Shown here piece by piece: positions 36,686 to 44,628 of a DNA stretch of 64,000 nt. A program made the translations under genes and the position numbers. Source of the DNA: DATJIG01 sp035493495. Lineage in GTDB: Bacteria > Pseudomonadota > Alphaproteobacteria > SMXQ01. Below the pieces are notes generated by a model, which did no database searches, was not told where the DNA came from, and was given only the letters and a program-made list of their open reading frames with translations. The DNA lies in NCBI GenBank assembly GCA_035493495.1, contig DATJIG010000074.1:16554-80553 (forward strand), written 5' to 3'. Each line of letters starts with the position of its first letter. Positions within the stretch are counted from its first letter, which is position 1.

Positions 36686-37935
36686 TGGCCTATACGGAAA
36701 CCGAAGTCGCAATCATCGGAGCCGGCCCATACGGACTCGCGCTGGCGTCCCATCTTCAACCCTTGGGCGTGGAGCACAGGGTCTTCGGAATCCCGATGGA
36801 GAACTGGCTCACGAAGATGCCGGAAGACATGCGTCTCAAGTCCTTCGGCTTCGCCACTAACCTCTGCGATCCCGATGGGCATTACACGCTGAAGCGGTTT
36901 TGCGAGTCCAATGGGCTTGCCTACGACGATTATCCGCTTCCGATCCCCTTGCGGACGTTCTGCGATTACGGACTGGCATTCCAGAGGCGCTGCGTGCCGG
37001 ACGTGGATAGGCGTGCGGTGGCCGCCATCAGGCAAACGCAGTCGGGTTATCGGCTGACGCTGGCCGACGGCGAGGACATCCGCGCCCGAAAAGTGGTCTG
37101 CGCGGTGGGGATCAGCCCCTTCGCCTACCTGCCGCCGACGTTCGAAGGTCTCCCCCGCGAACTCGTGACGCACAGTTCGCACCATCGACGGCTCGACCGA
37201 TTCCGCGGACAACAGGTGACGATCGTCGGGGCCGGGGCCTCGGCGATCGATCTTGCGGTGCTGCTGCATCGCGCCGGCGCATCGGTTGGCGTCGTGACGC
37301 GGCGGTCCCGGATCGCATTCGGCAACCCTGTCCACCAGCCGCGAGAACTGTGGGCCCGCATCCGTGCGCCCATGTCGGGCATCGGTGAGGGGTGGCGGTC
37401 GCGCCTGTGCACGGACGCGCCGCTGCTTTTTCACGTCATGCCGCAGTGGTTTCGATTGGCCGTCGTCCGGCAGCATCTCGGGCCTGCCGCCGGGTGGTTC
37501 ACGCGGGACTACGCCGAACGCAATATCCCTGTCCTGGCCAACGTCTCGGTTACCGCGATCGGGACGCAAGGTGGGCGGGCCCGACTGGACCTCAGGCGCA
37601 ACAGCGACAACGTCGAACACAAGGTCCTTACCGACCATGTGATCGCCGCGACCGGCTACCGGGTCGATCTTTCGCGAATGGCGTTTCTTGACGCGGTGAA
37701 AGGTCAGATCCGTCACGTATGCAACACGCCCGTCCTGTCATCAACGTTCGAAGCGTCCCTGCCTGGGCTCTATTTCATCGGCCCTGCCGCCGCGAATTGC
37801 TTCGGACCGATGCTGCGCTTCGTGTTCGGCTCCGGCTTTGCGGCGCGCCGTCTGTCCGCGCATCTCGCGTCGAGACCGTGGCGTCTGGCGGCGAGGCCAT
37901 CGGCGATGGAGCGCCCGATGCGTCCGGCGGCATGA
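36685..37935 (+). CDS. FAD/NAD(P)-dependent oxidoreductase in polysaccharide operon
   Basis: A 416-residue flavoprotein of the monooxygenase/lysine-N-hydroxylase-like fold. The FAD motif GAGPYG is at residues 12-17, an NAD(P) motif VGAGASA near residue 178, and a late ATGYR near residue 320. It could hydroxylate or oxidise an amino-sugar or amino-acid decoration; no exact function can be read. Start at ATG 36685 or the GTG just before it; GGGGGG lies upstream and the previous stop overlaps. It is an unusual member of a Wzx/Wzy operon. Confidence 0.8.
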   Translation: MAYTETEVAIIGAGPYGLALASHLQPLGVEHRVFGIPMENWLTKMPEDMRLKSFGFATNLCDPDGHYTLKRFCESNGLAYDDYPLPIPLRTFCDYGLAFQRRCVPDVDRRAVAAIRQTQSGYRLTLADGEDIRARKVVCAVGISPFAYLPPTFEGLPRELVTHSSHHRRLDRFRGQQVTIVGAGASAIDLAVLLHRAGASVGVVTRRSRIAFGNPVHQPRELWARIRAPMSGIGEGWRSRLCTDAPLLFHVMPQWFRLAVVRQHLGPAAGWFTRDYAERNIPVLANVSVTAIGTQGGRARLDLRRNSDNVEHKVLTDHVIAATGYRVDLSRMAFLDAVKGQIRHVCNTPVLSSTFEASLPGLYFIGPAAANCFGPMLRFVFGSGFAARRLSAHLASRPWRLAARPSAMERPMRPAA

Positions 37936-38024
37936 GGTTTCCGAAAGGCAAATGACGATGTTGATCCAGCCCATGGAGCCCAATGCAGCCTAGGTGAACA
38001 ACGCGAATCGGAGGGAGCCCGCTC

Positions 38025-39149
38025 ATGCGCGGACCGAACGTCGTCTTGCTCGCGATGCGCGGGCCATTGGCCTATGAGGTGCTGCGAGCGCTGCACGCCA
38101 TGGGGGCGCGGGTGAAGCTCATGTGCGATCGCCGCTCCTCGATACGCTTTTCGCAGTATTGTGAAACGCTATACGTCAGTCCGGATATCGCCACTGAGTC
38201 CGCTGACCGAATTCTACAGCTCGTGAACGCGCAGCATGGCCGAGAGCCCATCGATCTTGTCGTCGCCTCCGATGTCGCGGGAGTGATGCTGCTCAATGGA
38301 ATACGGTCGGAATTGTCGCCGCCCGTTTTTCCGGCACCGGACAATGCGACGCTTGCGCTGCTCGACAACAAATGGCGATTCCAGAAACTTTGCCTCACAC
38401 TCGGGATTCCTGCTCCCGACAGCATTTTCTTCGAGTCGAAAGAGACGCTGGACCTGGCGCGCGTCGAACGCGAGCTCGGTTATCCCGTCGTGGTGAAGCC
38501 GGTGGACCTGAGCGGCAGTGACGGTGTGATCATCGCGGAAAACGCGGAGAGCCTCTTACGCCGATTGAGATCGGATCGGCATCATCGCAAGGCGGGAGCT
38601 GGTCTGATCGCGCAACGGTACGTGGCCGGCCAGGATTGGGGGTACATCGCATTCGCGATCGATGGACACGTAGACGTCGCGCTGACATTCGCCTGTGGAG
38701 CGAATTGGAGAACGGAATACCGGGATAATCCCGAGCTGCACGACGCCGCACGACGGATCATCGAACATGTCCGCTACACGGGAATGGTGAATTTCGATTG
38801 CCGGCTCGAGGATGAGACTGGCATTTTCCAGTTTCTCGAATGCAATCCGCGTTTTAGCCATCGGATCACGGCGACGCGCTTGTGCGGTCTCAATTTCTTG
38901 AAGGTTGCACTGGGAGCCGAGGCGCAATTGTGCGGTGACGTTTGTTACAGGCCATTGCGCGACGTCTTCACGCGACAGGGGGCGGGCGATCTGGTGCGCG
39001 GGCGATGGCCGCTGTCCATTCTCGTTACGGAGCTATCAGAGACGGTGTCCGATCCGATCGCAGCCCTGATCCAAAAGGGACCGTGGAGATCCACGGCGCA
39101 ACGCGCAATGTCGCCACTGCTTCACCGCCTGCGGTCGGCCCGGCCGTGA
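38025..39149 (+). CDS. ATP-grasp ligase
   Basis: A 374-residue ATP-grasp protein, an enzyme class that joins a carboxylate to an amine or thiol with ATP. The ATP-binding part has GYPVVVKPVDLSGSDGV near residues 150-166 and the metal-binding ECNPRFSHRI near 270-279. The N-terminal Rossmann-like part resembles the PurK or D-aspartate-ligase group. GGAGGG precedes the ATG. It lies 89 bases after the FAD oxidoreductase gene, so both may add a non-sugar decoration to the polysaccharide. The substrate is unknown. Confidence 0.85.
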   Translation: MRGPNVVLLAMRGPLAYEVLRALHAMGARVKLMCDRRSSIRFSQYCETLYVSPDIATESADRILQLVNAQHGREPIDLVVASDVAGVMLLNGIRSELSPPVFPAPDNATLALLDNKWRFQKLCLTLGIPAPDSIFFESKETLDLARVERELGYPVVVKPVDLSGSDGVIIAENAESLLRRLRSDRHHRKAGAGLIAQRYVAGQDWGYIAFAIDGHVDVALTFACGANWRTEYRDNPELHDAARRIIEHVRYTGMVNFDCRLEDETGIFQFLECNPRFSHRITATRLCGLNFLKVALGAEAQLCGDVCYRPLRDVFTRQGAGDLVRGRWPLSILVTELSETVSDPIAALIQKGPWRSTAQRAMSPLLHRLRSARP

Positions 39150-39381
39150 GGGGGGCGAGGTCCAACTCGAAAGACCACCTTCCGTGAGAGGGGCCCTGCC
39201 AGTTCATCACGCTCGGGGCCATTGGGTGCCCCTTGCCTCGGGGCGATGCGCATCCCTGGGAAGAGGGTCTTCTGGTTTAGAGGGCGGGCGCGCTCAATCC
39301 CGAATTGACTCCGGCTTGGGAAGGTTATTACCGTGAAACCCTTGAAATCAAATCCCAATTGTCCTGAGCGACGGGCGGCAC

Positions 39382-40875
39382 GTGAAAGATCTGCATCACT
39401 TCATCGACGGCAAGTTCGTGAACGGCTTCAGCGACCAATTCGCCGATGTCTTCAATCCGGCGATCGGGCAGGCTGTGGCGCGCGTCCCGTTGGCGGGAGC
39501 GGGGGAGGTTGACACGGCGGTTGCCGCGGCGCGCCGGGCCTTGCCCGGATGGATGGCAACCACGCCACTTCGGCGAGCGCGCGTCATGTTTCGCTTCAAG
39601 GACCTCGTTGAGCAGCACCTTGACGAGTTGGCGAAGCTGATCACCACGGAACACGGCAAAGTCCTGTCGGATGCGAAGGGCTCGTTGCAAAGAGGTCTCG
39701 AGGTCGTCGAGTTCGCCTGCGGCATCCCGCATCTTCTGAAGGGCGAATACAGCGAGAACGTCGGCACGGATATCGATTCGTATTCGCTGCGTCAGCCTGT
39801 CGGCGTTTGCGCCGGGATCACGCCGTTCAACTTCCCGGCGATGGTCCCGCTTTGGATGTTTCCCGTCGCGGTGACGTGCGGCAATACGTTCATCCTGAAG
39901 CCTTCCGAAAAAGTCCCCAGCTGCTCGTTACGTCTGGCCGAACTGTTTCTCGAAGCTGGTGCGCCCCCGGGCGTTCTCAACGTCGTCAACGGTGGAAAAA
40001 CCGCGGTCGATGCGCTCCTGGCGCACCCTGAGATCGGAGCGATCAGCTTCGTCGGCTCGACGCCGGTGGCTGAGCACATCTATCGCACGGGAACCGCAGC
40101 GGGGAAGCGCGTCCAGGCATTGGGTGGTGCCAAGAACCACATGGTGGTGATGCCGGACGCCGATCTCGAGCAGGCGGCTGACGCTCTTATGGGGGCGGCA
40201 TACGGCTCCGCGGGGGAGCGCTGCATGGCAATCTCCATCGCCGTCGCTGTCGGAAAGATCGCAGACCCGCTCATCGAGAAGCTCACACCGCGAATCAGAG
40301 CGCTGAAGATAGGCCCCGGTACGGACCCGGAGGTCGAGATGGGCCCTCTGGTGTCCGCGCAGCACCGCGACAAGGTCCGCGGATATGTCGATCTCGGCGT
40401 CAAGGAAGGCGCGGACCTGGTCGTGGACGGCCGCAGCCTCAACCTGCAGGGCTATGAGCGAGGGTATTTCCTCGGCGGTTCGCTGTTCGACAACGTGCGT
40501 CCCGAGATGCGCATCTACAAGGAGGAGATATTCGGGCCTGTGCTGTGCGTGGTTCGCGTGAACGATTTCGAGGATGCGCTGGAACTGGTCAACAACCACG
40601 AATTCGGCAACGGCACGGCGGTCTTTACGCGTGAGGGCGATGTCGCCCGTTCTTTCGTGAGCCGGGTATCTGCGGGCATGATCGGCATCAACGTGCCGAT
40701 CCCCGTGCCGATGGCGTTCTACAGCTTCGGGGGATGGAAGCGCTCGTTGTTCGGCGACCATCACATCCACGGTATGGAGGGGGTGCGCTTCTACACGCGC
40801 CTGAAAACGGTGACCTCGCGTTGGCCCGCCGGGATTCGGGGTGGGGCCGAATTCGTCATGCCGACGCTGAAGTAG
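39382..40875 (+). CDS. mmsA: CoA-acylating methylmalonate-semialdehyde dehydrogenase
   Basis: A 497-residue aldehyde dehydrogenase that oxidises methylmalonate or malonate semialdehyde to propionyl- or acetyl-CoA in valine and pyrimidine breakdown. The catalytic nucleophile is C281 in AGERCMAIS; N150 lies in TPFNFPAM. The general-base Glu of ordinary aldehyde dehydrogenases is replaced (LGGAKNHMVV), which is the mark of the CoA-acylating type. It starts with GTG and stands alone, with 232 bases upstream and a repeat region downstream. It could link the catabolic island to central metabolism, though it is distant from it. Confidence 0.94.
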   Translation: MKDLHHFIDGKFVNGFSDQFADVFNPAIGQAVARVPLAGAGEVDTAVAAARRALPGWMATTPLRRARVMFRFKDLVEQHLDELAKLITTEHGKVLSDAKGSLQRGLEVVEFACGIPHLLKGEYSENVGTDIDSYSLRQPVGVCAGITPFNFPAMVPLWMFPVAVTCGNTFILKPSEKVPSCSLRLAELFLEAGAPPGVLNVVNGGKTAVDALLAHPEIGAISFVGSTPVAEHIYRTGTAAGKRVQALGGAKNHMVVMPDADLEQAADALMGAAYGSAGERCMAISIAVAVGKIADPLIEKLTPRIRALKIGPGTDPEVEMGPLVSAQHRDKVRGYVDLGVKEGADLVVDGRSLNLQGYERGYFLGGSLFDNVRPEMRIYKEEIFGPVLCVVRVNDFEDALELVNNHEFGNGTAVFTREGDVARSFVSRVSAGMIGINVPIPVPMAFYSFGGWKRSLFGDHHIHGMEGVRFYTRLKTVTSRWPAGIRGGAEFVMPTLK

Positions 40876-41579
40876 TGAGCTTGTTGCCCGCGCAGGCGGG
40901 CATCCACGTGTTTCTTTCGTCACTCCCGCGCCCCTCTTTTTAAGAACGGGCGGGGTGCAACCCGCCCGTAAGAGCGGGAGTCCAGGGCGGCCGCACGGAA
41001 TCTGACGGCTCTGGATGCCCGCCTGCGCGGGCATGACGAATGAGAGATTGAATCGTCGTCGCAATTCCCATCTTTCCACAGCCCCCTTGCGCGGGGTTTT
41101 GTGCGCGCGCATGTTGACCGCGTCGCGACAAGCGGCCGGGAGCTATTAGGCCTAGCGCCCCGTCGAGTGAAGCGATGAAACCGCGAGAGGCCCCCGACAA
41201 TGGGACACCGGCGCGGTGGATTGAGTAAGGCAACGACGCTTCCCCTTCGGGTCGCGACGCACCTTCCTTTTCGGTACCGACATAACCCAGCGTCGCGATC
41301 CGCGACCGAGGCAGCATCGGTAAGCTCGGCTACGCTTTCAACGCAGCGTGGCACCTTACTGACCCTCACCGGGGACGACAAAGGCGGCTCCTGCCGGAGC
41401 CGCCGACGACGGAGTGCGTCCGCTTGGCAGAGTTGGCGCACTCGGCCCCTCACCAGCTCCTCGCTCCCTTAAGAAAGGAGCGGGGGGGCGCGGTGCGGTC
41501 CGGCCGGCCGCCGGTGCTGGCTCCGATTTGGAGAAGCCGCTACAGTGCCGCGCCACACGCAAGAAAGTTCGTAACGCCC
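40876..41579. other. Gene-free region with palindromic repeats and hairpins
   Basis: 704 bases without a convincing gene between mmsA and thyX. The left part (40886-41032) is a nested palindromic repeat. Other structures are a CCCC/GGGG hairpin with TTTT at 41083-41100, a 9-bp stem GGCGGCTCC/GGAGCCGCC at 41383-41404, and CGCTCC/GGAGCG at 41462-41482. Open frames here have repeat-derived composition. Confidence 0.6.
40886..41032. repeat. Nested palindromic intergenic repeat (REP/mosaic type)
   Basis: The outer arms 40886-40906 and 41012-41032 are perfect 21-base inverted copies, and each is itself nearly palindromic (CCCGCGCAGGCGGG). Inside, ACTCCCGC at 40922-40929 pairs with GCGGGAGT at 40974-40981. 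Innermost, ACGGGCGGG at 40946-40954 pairs with CCCGCCCGT at 40961-40969 around a 6-base loop. Such GC-rich nested dyads are typical of repeats scattered through proteobacterial chromosomes. Confidence 0.8.
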
Positions 41580-42515
41580 ATGCCGCTGACTCCCGAACAA
41601 GACGCCGAAATCAAGGCCGCGCAGGCGCAGAGCGCCACCACCAAACGCCCGACTGTCGCCGCGCTGGAGGACATCCTCTATCAGCCGCTCAACGTGCTCG
41701 ATCACGGTTTTGTCCGCGTCATCGACTACATGGGCGACGACGCGGCGATCGTGCAGGCGGCGCGCGTGTCCTACGGCAAGGGCACCAAGCGGGTGTCGGA
41801 GGACGCCGGGCTCATCAACTACCTGATGCGCCACCGGCATACGACGCCGTTCGAGATGTGCGAGATCAAGTACCACGTGAAGCTGCCGATTTTTGTCGCG
41901 CGCCAGTGGATTCGTCATCGCACCGCCAACGTCAACGAGTACTCGGCGCGCTACTCGATCCTCGACCGCGAGTTCTACATCCCGTCGCCCGAGCATCTCG
42001 GCGTCCAGTCGAAGTCGAACCGCCAGGGCCGCGGCGACGCGTTGACCGGTAAGGAAGCCGAGCGCGTTCTGGCGCTCCTGAAGGAAGACTCCGAGCGCAC
42101 CTACGAGCACTACCAGGAGATGCTCAACGAGAGCGAGGCCGGAACGGCGGTCGATCCCGAGCGACAGGGGCTCGCGCGCGAGCTCGCGCGCATGAACCTC
42201 ACGCTCAACTTCTACACGCAGTGGTACTGGAAGGTCGACCTGCACAACCTCCTGCACTTCCTCAGCCTGCGCGCCGATCCGCACGCGCAGTACGAGATCC
42301 GCGTCTACGCCGACGCGATGCTGGAGACGGTGAAGCGCTGGGTGCCGGCGGCCTGCAACGCGTTCGAGCAGTACCGCATGGGCGCGGTCACCATCTCGAA
42401 GGCGGGGCTCGCGGTGGTCAAGCGCATGCTCGACGGCGAGAAGGTCGATCAGGCCTCGAGCGGCATGAGCGCCCGCGAGTGGCGCGAGCTGATGGACGCG
42501 CTGGGCCGCGCCTAG
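41580..42515 (+). CDS. thyX: FAD-dependent thymidylate synthase
   Basis: A 311-residue ThyX, which makes dTMP from dUMP using methylene-tetrahydrofolate, FAD and NADPH. The ThyX motif RHRTANVNEYSARYS is at residues 112-126. A slightly long N-terminal extension precedes the catalytic core. I chose ATG 41580 (MPLTPEQ); the open frame runs 52 codons further upstream through repeat-like DNA that is unlikely to be coding. No ribosome site stands out just before this ATG. Confidence 0.95.
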   Translation: MPLTPEQDAEIKAAQAQSATTKRPTVAALEDILYQPLNVLDHGFVRVIDYMGDDAAIVQAARVSYGKGTKRVSEDAGLINYLMRHRHTTPFEMCEIKYHVKLPIFVARQWIRHRTANVNEYSARYSILDREFYIPSPEHLGVQSKSNRQGRGDALTGKEAERVLALLKEDSERTYEHYQEMLNESEAGTAVDPERQGLARELARMNLTLNFYTQWYWKVDLHNLLHFLSLRADPHAQYEIRVYADAMLETVKRWVPAACNAFEQYRMGAVTISKAGLAVVKRMLDGEKVDQASSGMSAREWRELMDALGRA

Positions 42516-42553
42516 CCGCCCGGCTCACGGACCCCTCGATTGACGGCGGCGCG

Positions 42554-42706
42554 TCAGCCGTGATGCTTGAAGTACTGGACGGCCCGCTCGTGCTTTTCCG
42601 CGGCCTTGCGGCTCGAGAACGTCCCGAGATTGCGACGCTTGCCGGTCCTGGGATCTTTTTTCCGCGAGTAGATGCGGTACTCGCCCGAGCTGAGCTTGCG
42701 GATCAT
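42554..42706 (-). CDS. Conserved small basic protein
   Basis: A 50-residue protein rich in Lys and Arg, with a pattern I recall as widespread among alphaproteobacteria: SGEYRIYSRKKDP, then GKRRNLGTF and AAEKHERAVQYFK. No function is established that I know of; the charge would suit nucleic-acid or ribosome contact, which is a guess. GGAGGG lies upstream of ATG 42706. Imperfect 19-bp tandem repeats lie just upstream at 42734-42771. Confidence 0.75.
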   Translation of the reverse strand: MIRKLSSGEYRIYSRKKDPRTGKRRNLGTFSSRKAAEKHERAVQYFKHHG

Positions 42707-42733
42707 GTTTCCAGCCCTCCGCTGCACGACAAT

Positions 42734-42771
42734 CTTTGGAAACAAGCACTGACTTTGGAAACAGGCGCTGA
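42734..42771. repeat. Two tandem 19-bp repeats upstream of the small basic protein gene
   Basis: Positions 42734-42752 and 42753-42771 are direct copies with two mismatches, both beginning CTTTGGAAACA. They sit 28-65 bases upstream of the small gene's start, where a regulator or sigma-factor site could lie. The function is unknown. Confidence 0.7.
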
Positions 42772-42807
42772 TCGGGAAAGGTTCCGGACAACGAAGCGGG
42801 TGCGCAG

Positions 42808-43665
42808 CTAGAACTTGTTGATCGGAATCTTGAAGTAGCGCGTGCCGTTTTCGGCCGGCGGAAGGCGCCCCGCGCGGACATTCACCTGGAGCGACGGCAG
42901 CATCAGTGTGGGCAGCGTCAGCGTCTTGTCGCGCTCGACGCGCATGTTCACGAACTCCGCTTCGCCGATGCCCGCGTGGATGTGGATGTTGTGGGCGCGC
43001 TGTTCGGCCATCGTGGTTTCCCAGGCGAAGTTCGCGCGGCCCGGCGCCTTGTAGTCGTGGCCAACGAAGACGCGGGTGTCGTCCGGCAGCTGGAAGAGGC
43101 GATGGATCGAGCGGTAGAGCAGCGTCGCGTCGCCGCCGGGGAAATCGGCGCGTGCGGTTCCGTAGTCGGGCATCAGGAGCGTGTCGCCGACGAACACCGC
43201 GCCGTCGATCAAGTAGCTGGTGAAACCCGGCGTGTGGCCCGGCGTAGCGATGGCCTCGATCGCGAGATTGCCGAGCGGCAGACGCTCGCCGTCCGCCAGC
43301 AGGCGGTCGAACTGCGAGCCGTCGGGCGTGACGTCGTCGAGGTCGAAGATGTCCTTGAAGGTGCGCTGAACCTGCTCGATGCCGGCGCCGATCGCGGTCT
43401 TGCCGCCGACCTTTTCCTGGAGCGCGTGGATACCGGCCATGTGGTCGGCATGGATGTGGGTTTCGAGCAGCCAGTCGACCTGAAGGCGCTCGTCGGTCAC
43501 GGCCTCGGCGATGGTGTCGACGAACGCGGTCGACGTCTTGGCGGCCGCGCCGTCGTAGTCGAGCACGCTGTCGATGATCGCGGCGCGCCGGGTGTCGCCG
43601 TCCCACACCAGATAGGCCACCGAATGGGTCGGTTCGTGGAAGAACGCCCTGATCTCAACGGGCAT
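42808..43665 (-). CDS. blh: MBL-fold persulfide dioxygenase-like hydrolase (Blh type)
   Basis: A 285-residue metallo-beta-lactamase-fold protein of the ETHE1/Blh group, which oxidises glutathione persulfide to sulfite. The metal motif H70-x-H72-x-D74-H75 (THIHADH) is complete, with a later TPGHTPG and VGHDY supplying further ligands. It is divergent from a BigR-type repressor whose candidate operator lies between them. Together with the rhodanese and the TauE exporter this forms a sulfide detoxification locus known from Agrobacterium and Xylella. Confidence 0.9.
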   Translation of the reverse strand: MPVEIRAFFHEPTHSVAYLVWDGDTRRAAIIDSVLDYDGAAAKTSTAFVDTIAEAVTDERLQVDWLLETHIHADHMAGIHALQEKVGGKTAIGAGIEQVQRTFKDIFDLDDVTPDGSQFDRLLADGERLPLGNLAIEAIATPGHTPGFTSYLIDGAVFVGDTLLMPDYGTARADFPGGDATLLYRSIHRLFQLPDDTRVFVGHDYKAPGRANFAWETTMAEQRAHNIHIHAGIGEAEFVNMRVERDKTLTLPTLMLPSLQVNVRAGRLPPAENGTRYFKIPINKF

Positions 43666-43709
43666 GCGTCACCTTTGGGTTCCGGCCGGATTTCTCGTTG
43701 CGGCCAGGG

Positions 43710-43750
43710 TTGACAATTATTTAGTCGTACCTAATTTAGTGTCAACTAAA
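43710..43750. promoter_or_regulatory. Candidate promoter and BigR operators
   Basis: TTGACA at 43710-43715 and TAATTT at 43732-43737, with a 16-base spacer, resemble a sigma-70 promoter reading toward the repressor gene. Two dyads overlap it: TTAG-N6-CTAA (43721-43734) and TTTAGT-GTCA-ACTAAA (43735-43750, perfect 6-bp arms). AT-rich dyads of this kind are what BigR-type repressors bind, and they lie between the two divergent units. Confidence 0.7.
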
Positions 43751-43766
43751 GCATTTGGAGCCATCG

Positions 43767-44075
43767 ATGACCCGTGGCGCAAAAAAGCCCGAAAAGCTGG
43801 CCGAAAGGGCGGAAGAGGCGGCGCGGCTGCTGGAAGCGCTGGCAAATCCGCGGCGTCTCGCCACGCTGTGCCGCCTCGTCGAGCGTGAGCATACCGTAGG
43901 CGAGCTCGCCGCCGCCGAATCATTGAGTCTTTCGGCGCTTTCTCAGCACCTCGCGCGGCTGCGCGAAGAAGGCCTCGTCAAGACGCGCCGGGATGGCCAG
44001 ACCATCCACTATCGGATCGCCGACCCGCGCGTCCACAAGATCATTGCCGTGCTTCACCGTGAATTCTGCGCCTGA
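43767..44075 (+). CDS. bigR: ArsR-family persulfide-sensing repressor (BigR/SqrR type)
   Basis: A 102-residue winged-helix repressor. It has exactly the two cysteines expected of the BigR/SqrR group: C35 in TLCRLV and C101 in the C-terminal REFCA. Known members form a disulfide or tetrasulfide bridge between these when sulfide or persulfide is present, and release DNA. The recognition helix lies around SLSALSQHLARLR (residues 53-65). ATG 43767 is preferred over a TTG four codons upstream. It leads a three-gene run with the rhodanese and the TauE exporter. Confidence 0.93.
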   Translation: MTRGAKKPEKLAERAEEAARLLEALANPRRLATLCRLVEREHTVGELAAAESLSLSALSQHLARLREEGLVKTRRDGQTIHYRIADPRVHKIIAVLHREFCA

Positions 44076-44084
44076 GGAGCTTAC

Positions 44085-44621
44085 ATGACCGAGAATCCGC
44101 GTTCCGCTTCCCCCGAAACCGTCGCTCGCTGGCTCGCCGCGGGCGACGCGATGTTGATCGACATTCGCGAGCCGTCGGAACGGGCGCGCGAGCGCATTCC
44201 GGGCTCCGTGGCGATGCCGCTGTCGTCATTCGAGGCCCAGAGCGAGCGGCTGCGTGACCGTGTCGTCGTATTTCATTGCAAGAGCGGCGGTCGCACGCGG
44301 TCGAATGCCGCCCGGCTTTCCGCGGCAGGATGCCGCGAAGCGTATGTGCTCGAGGGCGGCCTCGACGCGTGGAAGCGCGGCGGCTTCCCGGTGGACGTCG
44401 ACCGCTCGGCGCCGATCGACCTCCAGCGGCAGGTGATGATCGCGGCCGGCGCCCTCGTCGTGCTGAGCGTCACCGGCGCCCTGACGCTGTCACCCTGGCT
44501 GATCGGCATCGCCGCCTTTGTTGGTGCCGGATTGATGTTTGCCGGGGTCACCGGATTCTGCGGCCTTGCGCGGGTGCTGGCGCTGATGCCGTGGAACCGC
44601 CGGGCGAACGCCTCGGCCTGA
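44085..44621 (+). CDS. Membrane rhodanese (YgaP-like: rhodanese plus DUF2892)
   Basis: A 178-residue protein. The N-terminal rhodanese domain (about residues 8-100) has the active-site loop C65-K-S-G-G-R-T, which carries a persulfide during sulfur transfer. The C-terminal part has two membrane helices (about 115-160) of the DUF2892 type, so the domain is tethered to the inner membrane. It lies 9 bases after bigR and 7 bases before the TauE gene, so all three should be co-expressed and induced by sulfide. Confidence 0.93.
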   Translation: MTENPRSASPETVARWLAAGDAMLIDIREPSERARERIPGSVAMPLSSFEAQSERLRDRVVVFHCKSGGRTRSNAARLSAAGCREAYVLEGGLDAWKRGGFPVDVDRSAPIDLQRQVMIAAGALVVLSVTGALTLSPWLIGIAAFVGAGLMFAGVTGFCGLARVLALMPWNRRANASA

Positions 44622-44628
44622 GGCGGCG

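Noticed and set aside
40940..41317. A 125-codon minus-strand frame in the mmsA-thyX gap
   Set aside because: Its translation is the typical product of palindromic intergenic repeats, and it has no ribosome site or family resemblance.
41200..41579. A possible tRNA or small structured RNA upstream of thyX
   Set aside because: Several hairpins are present but no cloverleaf, no T-loop GTTC sequence and no match to RNAs I know.
41424..41579. N-terminal extension of ThyX
   Set aside because: The frame is open, but the sequence is repeat-like and hairpin-forming, and the extension resembles no ThyX N-terminus.
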